From: Helicobacter_J cappadocius
GTDB taxonomy: Bacteria; Campylobacterota; Campylobacteria; Campylobacterales; Helicobacteraceae
Assembly: GCF_030686155.1 (NCBI RefSeq)
Contig: NZ_JAUPEV010000006.1
Span: forward strand, 47,539-111,538
Direction: 5' to 3'
Length of the DNA: 64,000 nt
The notes beneath the pieces are model-generated. The model made no database searches, was not told where the DNA came from, and saw nothing but the letters and a program-made list of their open reading frames with translations. The position numbers and the translations under genes are program-made. Shown here one piece after another: positions 45,262 through 53,400 of the stretch. Position 1 is the first letter of the stretch. Every line of letters begins with the position of its first letter.

Positions 45262-45963
45262 TTATTTTTTTATGATATAAGGAACAGCATTCACTCCAGC
45301 TTGAGCAAGTTCTCTGCCAATAATCATCATTTTTGAAATATCCACACCTCCTTTTGGTTTGTAGCTCTTCTCAAAAGCTTCATGGATTAATTTTATTTTA
45401 TCTTTTTGAGATTTTTTATCTTTTATTTCCTCATAAAAAGTTGCGGCTTTTTTTACAGAATCCATTCCTAATGCCCCGATAACAAGCATATAAACGTTTG
45501 AATTTTCCAATGTCTCACCAAGCTTTTGAATTTCTTGATGGCAATAAGGACAATTAGGATCAACCACCATATAAGTAATTTTTGATTTATTTTTTCCTTC
45601 AAGCTTTATAACTTTATCATTGTGTTTTTTGAAAACTTCTAATACTGATTTTTCTCTAATATTATCGTTATGTTTAGTTATTTCTTCATAAATTTTCTGC
45701 AAGGTATCTTTAAATTTTTCGTTCCCAGAAATCAATAAATCAGGAATTCCTATAACCGTTTTTCCATCTTTACTCGATAACACAGGTATGCGAAAACCAT
45801 CAGGTTGTTCCAAAGTGGTGATGTTAAGTCCATCTACCCCACTATCAACAGAATCTATGACTTTAATATCAATACCCTGATCTTCCTTGAGAGTCTTTTC
45901 TATAGGAAGATTTGCATACAATACACAAAAACTGATAAGTAAAAATACGAGAGTTTTTTTCAT
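45262..45963 (-). CDS. Exported DsbC/DsbG-like thiol:disulfide oxidoreductase
   Basis: The 233-residue protein has a signal peptide (MKKTLVFLLISFCVLYA) and a thioredoxin-like C-terminal domain with the active site DPNCPYCHQE near residues 136-145 and a cis-Pro region AVPYIIKK at the extreme C-terminus. The N-terminal part (residues 20-110) reads like the DsbC dimerisation domain (LNITTLEQPDGFRIPVLSSK, GIPDLLISG). It is probably a periplasmic disulfide isomerase/reductase. It lies about 57 bp past ftsI on the same strand and upstream of the receptor genes. Confidence 0.8.
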   Translation of the reverse strand: MKKTLVFLLISFCVLYANLPIEKTLKEDQGIDIKVIDSVDSGVDGLNITTLEQPDGFRIPVLSSKDGKTVIGIPDLLISGNEKFKDTLQKIYEEITKHNDNIREKSVLEVFKKHNDKVIKLEGKNKSKITYMVVDPNCPYCHQEIQKLGETLENSNVYMLVIGALGMDSVKKAATFYEEIKDKKSQKDKIKLIHEAFEKSYKPKGGVDISKMMIIGRELAQAGVNAVPYIIKK

Positions 45964-46019
45964 TTTTGTCCTTTTTAAATTGATAAATCAAATCATATTC
46001 AAATTTGGTAATCAAAACT

Positions 46020-47783
46020 TCATTTTGATACTTTCAAGTAGCCTTGTGATTTTAAAAGCTCCACGATTTCCTTAAAAATTGGGGCAGCGGTTTTGCCTCC
46101 ATAATAGTCCTCGTTTTGATGAGAACCAAAGGCCACCACTCCAATTGTATAAATATTTTCGCTGTCTCTAACAAAACCAAAAAATGATCCATTATATAAA
46201 CTATCATATTTTCCTTGTTTTGCAATTCTTGCCGTACCTGTTTTTCCTCCCACAATAAGCCCATCTACCTTTGCAGGTTTTCCTGTTCCAACATTCACCA
46301 CTTTAATAAGCGTATCTTGCATTTTTTTAGCCGTAGCAGAAGAAATAACTTGTCTATTTGGAGGGAGTTTTGGAATATAAATATCTCCATTAGGTGCTTT
46401 GAGATTTTGTGTGAGATGCGGGGTAATGAGATAACCACCATTGGCAAATACGCTATATGCTCTCAAAAGCTGTATAAAAGTAGTTCTCAGTCCATAGCCA
46501 TAAGAAGCACTAGCCTTATAAGTCTCTCCACTCAATAATCTAACACTTGGAATCAGACCATTTTTTTCATAAGGCAAGTCAATCCCAGTATTTTCAGATA
46601 GTCCAAAACTCTTGAGTCCATCATAAAATTCCTTGCCACTCAATCGTTGTGTGATTTTTATCATTCCTACATTGCTTGAACGAATCAAAATATCCTCAAT
46701 AATAGGATTTTTTAGAGGAATAGTATCATCACGAATTGTGTATTTTCCAAGCTTATACACACCTTTATTTAAATCGATGCTTTGCAACGGGTTGATGAGA
46801 TTTTTATCTAGCAGTATCGAATACACTATAGGTTTTATGGTGCTACCAGGCTCATAAGAAGTTTCAATCGCATCAACATTCAAAGAAGAGTAATCTGTTT
46901 TTTTGATATTTTTAGGATCAAAACGTTTGGTCGTTGCCAAAGAAAGAATCTCCCCTGTTTTGGGATTAATAATACCCACTACAATTTCTTTAGATTTATA
47001 TTTTTCATTCGCATTATCCAAGATTTCCTCTACCCTTTTTTGGAGCTTCAAAGGAATGCTAAGCTGGACATCAAAACCATCTTGACGAGCTTTATATTTA
47101 GAATCTTTATTTTGAATGATATTAAATCCTATATCACGTTTCCCCTCAAGTTTTCCATCTTGTTTGGGAGATAAAATCCCATCGCGATATTTTTCAATAC
47201 CCTTCACGCCTTCTGTTGTAGTAATCCTTCCATTTTCGACTTTTTTGGTGTAGCCTATTACTGGTTCAAGAATATTTCCATAAGTGTAAATACGGCTCAC
47301 CCCACTTACCTCAATTCCGATGCCCATTTTTTGTACAATCCGTCCATTTTTATCCTCATATTCTCTAAAAACATCATAAGCTAGAAGCTTAGAATTCAGC
47401 TCTCTTAGATTTGCAGCGGTATTTGGACTGATGTTATAGGAAATCACAATATAGCCTTTTTGTGATATTTTCTCTAAAATAATAGGCTTTGGAATATCAC
47501 TATAAATGGAAAAAAGATTTACAAAAAGCTGTTTCTTATCAGGATCGATTGATTCGGTATTCACACTGACTTTATAAAGTTTCTTGCTAGAAGCGAGATC
47601 AAAGCCATCTTGACTATAAATAGAACCTCTAGTGGCAACATCAGTTTTTGTAACAATAAGAGTGGGAATTTTACGGGGAATGATGATTTTGGTATAAACG
47701 ATAATGGCAAAAATACCAAAACACAATACGAGAACTAAAAATACAAGGAGGACTTTTTCTGATTTTCTTGATCTTTCATCCAT
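46020..47783 (-). CDS. ftsI: Penicillin-binding protein (FtsI/PBP3-type transpeptidase)
   Basis: Class B PBP that cross-links septal peptidoglycan. The 587-residue protein has one N-terminal transmembrane segment (about 10-31), a pedestal domain with ATRGSIYSQDGFDLA near 50-64 and a transpeptidase domain with the three active-site motifs: STIK in YEPGSTIKPIVYS near 312-316, SSN in RSSNVGMIKIT near 366, and KTG in GGKTGTARIA near 508-512. It follows fliE by 10 bp in the flgB-flgC-fliE-ftsI run, the order I recall for H. pylori HP1559-HP1556. It is a target of beta-lactams. Confidence 0.93.
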   Translation of the reverse strand: MDERSRKSEKVLLVFLVLVLCFGIFAIIVYTKIIIPRKIPTLIVTKTDVATRGSIYSQDGFDLASSKKLYKVSVNTESIDPDKKQLFVNLFSIYSDIPKPIILEKISQKGYIVISYNISPNTAANLRELNSKLLAYDVFREYEDKNGRIVQKMGIGIEVSGVSRIYTYGNILEPVIGYTKKVENGRITTTEGVKGIEKYRDGILSPKQDGKLEGKRDIGFNIIQNKDSKYKARQDGFDVQLSIPLKLQKRVEEILDNANEKYKSKEIVVGIINPKTGEILSLATTKRFDPKNIKKTDYSSLNVDAIETSYEPGSTIKPIVYSILLDKNLINPLQSIDLNKGVYKLGKYTIRDDTIPLKNPIIEDILIRSSNVGMIKITQRLSGKEFYDGLKSFGLSENTGIDLPYEKNGLIPSVRLLSGETYKASASYGYGLRTTFIQLLRAYSVFANGGYLITPHLTQNLKAPNGDIYIPKLPPNRQVISSATAKKMQDTLIKVVNVGTGKPAKVDGLIVGGKTGTARIAKQGKYDSLYNGSFFGFVRDSENIYTIGVVAFGSHQNEDYYGGKTAAPIFKEIVELLKSQGYLKVSK

Positions 47784-47793
47784 CTATATAAAC

Positions 47794-48096
47794 TTAAATT
47801 TGTGTCCTCAATATCTCTTTGTATGCACTAATAGCTTTATTTCTTACTTCTAGCATCAACTTCATGCTTGTCTCTGCCTTGCCAATAGCTATGGCAGCTT
47901 GATGCAAATCTTTTATCTGACCACTTGCCATATCAGCAAGAGCCTTATCAGAAGTTTCTTGAGCTTGATTAAGTTCATCAATAGACTTCTTCAAAAGCTT
48001 GGAAAACTCTCCGCCCTCATCTGGCTTCACAGGAGAGCTAGAAGAAACACCTGACAATGGCTTGGTAAGAGAGATATCATTTTTGATATTTTCCAT
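47794..48096 (-). CDS. fliE: Flagellar hook-basal body protein FliE
   Basis: Links the MS ring to the proximal rod. The 100-residue protein has the helical pattern FSKLLKKSIDELNQAQETSD and the conserved C-terminus DLHQAAIAIGKAETSMKLMLEVRNKAISAYKEILR. It lies 24 bp after flgC and 10 bp before ftsI, in one operon driven by the flgB promoter. Confidence 0.95.
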   Translation of the reverse strand: MENIKNDISLTKPLSGVSSSSPVKPDEGGEFSKLLKKSIDELNQAQETSDKALADMASGQIKDLHQAAIAIGKAETSMKLMLEVRNKAISAYKEILRTQI

Positions 48097-48120
48097 TTTG
48101 CTTCCTTAAACTTTAAATTC

Positions 48121-48615
48121 TCAAGCTTGTAACATCACAATAGCGTTACTTGCCATATTTTTAGCACTTTGAAATGCAGCTACATTTGCCTGATATGCTC
48201 TTGTAGCTTCAATCAAATCAGCCATTTCGACGACGGGATTGACATTTGGATATGCCACATAACCTTCGGCATTTGCATCGGGGTTACTAGGATCATACTT
48301 CATCAGAGGCTCTCTGTCGTCTCGAACGATTTTATCAACATACACACTCATTATAGCAGGTTTTGGCAACTTTCCAAAATCTCCCTCATCAAGAGGATCT
48401 TCATACTCTGCATTATTGTTATTCTTAGCAAGTTTTTCATTCAATACTTTATTAAAATCAAATGCCCTAAGTATCACTTCTTGTCGTCTATAAGGTCCTC
48501 CCTCATCAGTTCTAGTAGTATTAGCATTAGCAATATTTGAAGAAATAACATTGACTCGAAATCTTTGTGCAGATAATCCATACCCACTGATATCAAAACT
48601 AGATAAAAAAGCCAT
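48121..48615 (-). CDS. flgC: Flagellar proximal rod protein FlgC
   Basis: Rod component of 164 residues with the rod signature SAQRFRVNVISSNIANANTT near 15-34, the central VIRDDREPLMKYDP-like stretch and the conserved C-terminus YVAYPNVNPVVEMADLIEATRAYQANVAAF. It lies 14 bp after flgB and 24 bp before fliE. Confidence 0.96.
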   Translation of the reverse strand: MAFLSSFDISGYGLSAQRFRVNVISSNIANANTTRTDEGGPYRRQEVILRAFDFNKVLNEKLAKNNNNAEYEDPLDEGDFGKLPKPAIMSVYVDKIVRDDREPLMKYDPSNPDANAEGYVAYPNVNPVVEMADLIEATRAYQANVAAFQSAKNMASNAIVMLQA

Positions 48616-48629
48616 TAAAACCCCTTTAA

Positions 48630-49067
48630 TTATAAATTCTTGCCTGAATCGATCGCATAAGCAAAAATTCCTTTATGCTTCTTCAGTGCCACTGTAAGTG
48701 CTTGATACATCACGCTGTTTTTTCCCATCTCACTTGTCTCGACATCTAAATCTACGCTATTGCCATCATTTCTAGCTAAATGTCCATCACGAAAAAACAT
48801 TGAGGCTCTATTATCTTCAAAATCCTTCCCCTGAAGGTGTTTTGAAGAAGTTTGTGCCATCTTGAGTTCTAGATCTGGCTTGGCTTGAAGAATTTTTGCC
48901 TCCTCTTTAGCGAGATAGGATTCAAAATCAATATCTTTAGGTCTATAAAAAGGAGTATCCACATTTGCGATATTACTTGCTATTAAATCTTGCCTAACAG
49001 ATCGATAGTCAAGTGCTTTATACACAAGAGGATATATCTTAGAAGACTCAAAATAAGACGAATTCAT
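48630..49067 (-). CDS. flgB: Flagellar proximal rod protein FlgB
   Basis: Rod component with VRQDLIASNIANVDTPFYRPKDIDF near residues 23-47. I place the start at the ATG at 49067, with GGAG eight bases upstream, giving 145 residues. An in-frame ATG at 49079 would add four residues. However, a sigma-54-like promoter predicts a transcript start near 49089, leaving too short a leader for 49079 and excluding its ribosome-binding site. It is the first gene of flgB-flgC-fliE-ftsI and the last conserved gene before the accessory block upstream of it. Confidence 0.93.
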   Translation of the reverse strand: MNSSYFESSKIYPLVYKALDYRSVRQDLIASNIANVDTPFYRPKDIDFESYLAKEEAKILQAKPDLELKMAQTSSKHLQGKDFEDNRASMFFRDGHLARNDGNSVDLDVETSEMGKNSVMYQALTVALKKHKGIFAYAIDSGKNL

Positions 49068-49100
49068 CACAAACTCCATAGATTTTATATCCTCTTATCA

Positions 49101-49116
49101 AGCATTTTTTATTCCA
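49101..49116 (-). promoter_or_regulatory. Predicted sigma-54 promoter for flgB-flgC-fliE
   Basis: On the minus strand the sequence reads TGGAATAAAAAATGCT, with GG and GC ten bases apart as required for RpoN promoters. The start site would be near 49089. In Campylobacter the flgB operon is known to be RpoN-dependent, which supports the call. Confidence 0.62.
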
Positions 49117-49137
49117 TTTTTTATGATTTTTTAGAGA

Positions 49138-50339
49138 CTATTTAGATTCTTTGAAAAAATTTTCGATATGTTTTTTGTCTTTTTTGAAATTCAAAAAAAG
49201 ATTATCCCAAAATCCATCATAATCACTTTTATAAACTGCTTTGGTTTGTATTTTTGGCTTTAAATCTTCAAAAGTGGCATTCAAAAAATCTCTCAAATTA
49301 ATATAATCTTGATAATATTGTCCTGAAACAAAATAATTTCGCTTGATCATTCCTAAATGAAACCAAAAATAACCCAAATTCCTAAAACCTGCATTTCCGA
49401 CTAAATTCTGCATTTCAACGCCATGATCTTTGAAGTAACAAAATAAATTCTTAGAGTTTGGAGCAAATATACAAGTATCCACTCCACCATTTGTGCAGTA
49501 AAAACGATTGTAATGAAGAGATAGAGGGATAAAATAATCAAAGAGTTCTTTTTTATAAGTTTCTGATCTAAGGGTTGTTAGAGTTTTATTATTTGCACCA
49601 AGTTGCCCCCCCCCCCCCGCAAGGTAAGCTGGAAACCACTCATTCCAAATAAACATTTTTTATTAATCCAAGTCACAAATGAAATATACACTCTAGTAGG
49701 CAATATGGAATAAAGAAAATTATAAAAGGGTCTAAAAAGTCTCCCAATAACTCTATTGATAAAACTCCGATGTGATTTAGCAAATCTATCTGCATACAGA
49801 ATATTATCTCTTAATTCTTTGAGTTTATCAGTCCAATAGATTTGATCTGCATCAATTTTCATATAGTATTTATATGAAATCTCTTTTAAACCAAAATTAG
49901 TGTAATGGGAAAAACTATGGATGGAATTATTTGGAATATCATCTTTCAAATCATTGGTATCATAAATATCAGTATCTTTAAAATGAGCAATAGTGGCAAC
50001 TTCTGGGGTGTAATAAAATAATTTTATTTTCTCTGGATATTTTTGTTTCTTTTGTTTGCAAATTTCATAAGTTTCATCTATACCCCCATCATTGATATAT
50101 GGCTGAACAGTTATAATAAGCTCATCTAAGGCAGGAATAGCAGTTTCTATCGCCTCTGAAACGCTATAGCTTTCATTTTTTGCTCTCAAATGGCCACTAA
50201 TACCTAATTTTCTAGGATTATCAAGTCTTCTTATCTCTTCAGTTCTTATGCTAAATGGAGAGTTTTCCTCAAGAGAAAAATATTCCTTATTTAAATCATA
50301 CTCATCAAAGACTAAATTAGGACTCTTCTTTAATTCCAT
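49138..50339 (-). CDS. Phase-variable glycosyltransferase, CgtA/GT2-like, currently out of frame
   Basis: Two overlapping frames, 50339 down to 49578 and 49656 down to 49138, form one gene broken at a run of 13 G in the coding strand (C13, 49606-49618). The first part has a GT-A look resembling Campylobacter CgtA: LRAKNESYSVSEAIETAIPA near 53-72 and the DxD-type motif YMKIDADQIYWTDKL near 170. With 13 G it ends RGGGGNLVQIIKL after 253 residues. With 11 or 14 G it would continue as QLGANNKTL to about 400 residues. It lies 63 bp after the autotransporter gene on the same strand. It probably glycosylates lipooligosaccharide or a surface protein; the target is unknown. Confidence 0.85.
49606..49618. 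repeat. C13 homopolymer (phase-variation tract) in the glycosyltransferase gene
   Basis: Thirteen consecutive C on the plus strand lie in the middle of the broken glycosyltransferase gene. The coding frame joins only when the tract is 11 or 14 long (steps of three), so the assembled state reads as OFF. Confidence 0.95.
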
Positions 50340-50402
50340 CTCATCTCTCCGCTCAGATTATTTCTCAAGCCAATTATATCAGAAATGAGATTTTTGAAAA
50401 AC

Positions 50403-53400
50403 TTACTTTATCTCTTTTAGTATCGCTTTTATATTTTTCTTATTCAAAATTTCTGCAATTTTATTGGCGATATTTTGATTTTTTAACGCACCTTCTTTTG
50501 TTTTAAACCCACCCAAAAGATAATATCTAAATAGGATTTTTTTTGATTTCCCTGAAGCATCTTTAATGGTTTGATATTCATAAGAAACTTTATAAGGATA
50601 TTTTCTTATGAATTTTTCCTGATTTGGAGTGAGTTTTGAATTGTTTTCCAAAGCATATACTACCCAATAATACCCCGATGGAAGTTTTACATCATTGGAA
50701 GATGTTTCTTTTTGAGGCTCTTGCATCTGTTTGGCTTGTTTTATTTTAACGCTCTGTTTATTTAGAGTTTGTTTTCCAAAAGCATATCTTCCACCCACAG
50801 AAACAAGGTAGGTTTGATTGTAATATTTACCTAAAAAAGAAGTATCAATATCTGCATACACTCTCCACTTTTGAGAAAGTATAGAATTTACTCCAAAACT
50901 TAGCATTGCCATTTGATTGGATGATACGCTCTGTTGTGCTTGTGAAAAATTTGTTTTTAAATAAATATTCCCTCCACCTGCAACATCGCCCACATAAGAA
51001 AGGCCGAGCCTAAAATCTGTTTGATTTGAAGCGGTTTTGAGAGCATAGCCTACTACTCCCCCCACTCTTCCTCTGAAAGCAAGAATATTATCAATCTTTG
51101 AATTCAAATAAGATCTTCCATTGATTTGATCAAATGATCCATTACCTACATATCCGAAAACAAATTCTGCTTGAGGCTCTAAATATAAAGAATGTCTAGA
51201 AGTTTCTAAATCCTTAAGCAAAAAATTCCATCTGTAGCCAAATTCTTCGCCCAGAGAAATCGTAGAAGAATTCAAATTATTATCAATATTTTGATTCTTT
51301 GGTAATGAAAGTTTATTCATAATGAATGCGTATTTCAAAATAGTGTCAGTATAAAACCCTTCTTCAGAAACAAACGAATAATAAGCTCCCAATTCTATAG
51401 ACTGAGCCTTTCCTGTAAAATCAGTGCCATTTAAAACATTATAGCCATAAGAGAGTGCTGCACCAAAATAAGATCTCGCACCACTATGAGGAATAGAAAA
51501 ATCATAACCCCCCTGTATATTTGTAGCGTAAGTTGTAACTTCCTCGCCTCTATTGCTCGTACTCATTCCATTAAATATTCTTCCCCAAGCACCCTGTGCA
51601 TTTGAATTCCCCCTGAGTTCACCAAGTCTTTTATTTAAATCATTGATATTAGATAAGAAAATATTATAGTTAGTGCTAATAGCTGCTTGTGTCATATCCT
51701 GATTGGCTTTGTTGATATGAACATCAGCAGACTTTATATAATAGTTCGTCCAAGGAAGAATAACAGGAGTTTTATCCGGGGAATCTGTTGATTCATCTGT
51801 GGGTGATGTTGTAGCATCTGCTCCAACTAACATTTTCGCTGAAGAAACTGCTAAATCGGTACTTTCAGCAGGGGGGGGGGCTATAACAGGATCACCACTA
51901 GAAGAATTTTCTTGTTTTGATTGAAATGTTGTATAAATAACATCATAACCTTGTTGAACACTAGAACTCTCGTTAAATTTTATATTTGGATTGCCCGTAC
52001 TAGAATCATTAGCAACAGATAGAACAATGATATTTTTCTTACTCAAATCACCTACCAAAAAATGTTCAGAATTTTGAAATACTTGAAGGTAATTTGTCAA
52101 TTCTTGATCTGTTGAATTACTGACCTTATCGATAATAATATGATCGGCTTTTTTATCTGTGGTTTCACTCGTATCTACATTGGGATTGTATGCCAAACGA
52201 AACACCGTATGACTTAGATCGTCGACTTCTTTTATATTCAAAGTTGAAAATGAAGTTCTGATATTTGAAGTACTAGAAGGAATACCCTGCGTCGCTAGAT
52301 CAACCACGGCATTTTTTTGATTTAAGGTATCTCCAATAATATTGTCAAAATCTACAGAACTTGGAGCATTATCGTCATTAGATGAGAGTTTTGTAATGTT
52401 TGAGTTCCCTAAAAGAATCAGTTTTGAACCTTTGGAAAATTCAATAGAAATATTTCTATCAGAGATATTGAGATTCCCGATAAATGCAGCATTTTCATCA
52501 AGCACAGCTTCGTAGTTTTTTGGGGTTGTGGAGCCTGAAGAGTTCAAAGAATCGACCTCTCCTACTACCACTCCAGATATTTTAGCACTATAAGTTGTGC
52601 TATCAGTAATTTTATCAATATGGAAAGTCGCCATATTCGAGCTAAAAACATCTCGATAAGGAGCAAGAATTGATTCTGCTTTGGCTGCATCTAGTCTAAT
52701 AAGCAGACCATCTTGGAAAATATGCCCATTGACTTTAACTTGTGTTTTAGTTGTGTCAGATGAAGTAGGATCAAAGGAGGCTGGATCGTTAAAATCTGTT
52801 GTATCGCCTATAGACTTTGAAGTTGCCGAAACAGCTGTAGTTGTATCTTTTTTGATCGTATCAGAAAAAAGTATGTTGGTGTTTCCGCCAGTATAGTTGA
52901 AATGTGCGATACCTTTAATATCTCCTGAGAGTGCAATGTTACTAGTCCCTGAAGAAGTATTCACAAAAAACTCTGGACCACTGCCTTCATATAAAAAAGC
53001 TTTTGTGAGAGGATTGCTTTTGAGTTTAGTGATAAGTTCATTGGAAAAAGATAAAGTAATATTAGCAACCCCTCCAGTTGTGTTTATAGCTCCTCCCAAA
53101 TACAAAGAGTCTTGGAAATCAACTTTATTCACGCCACCTTGCGTGTCAATCATCCCTCCATAATTTGATATTCCTGAAGCATTCAAATAACTAGTAAGCA
53201 TAGCAGGTGTGATAGAAGAAATCAAAGCTGATTTTTCATCATCGCTCATGGTGCTAACATCAACTGACGAGCCCGAATCTGACTTTGGAAAAAAGGTATC
53301 AGTACTAGCAAAAGAAATTTTACTAACATCTGAAGAAAAAATCGCATTAGAACTCCCAGCTAATCCAACCAATGAGCCTAGCATACTCGTGCCATTTTCA

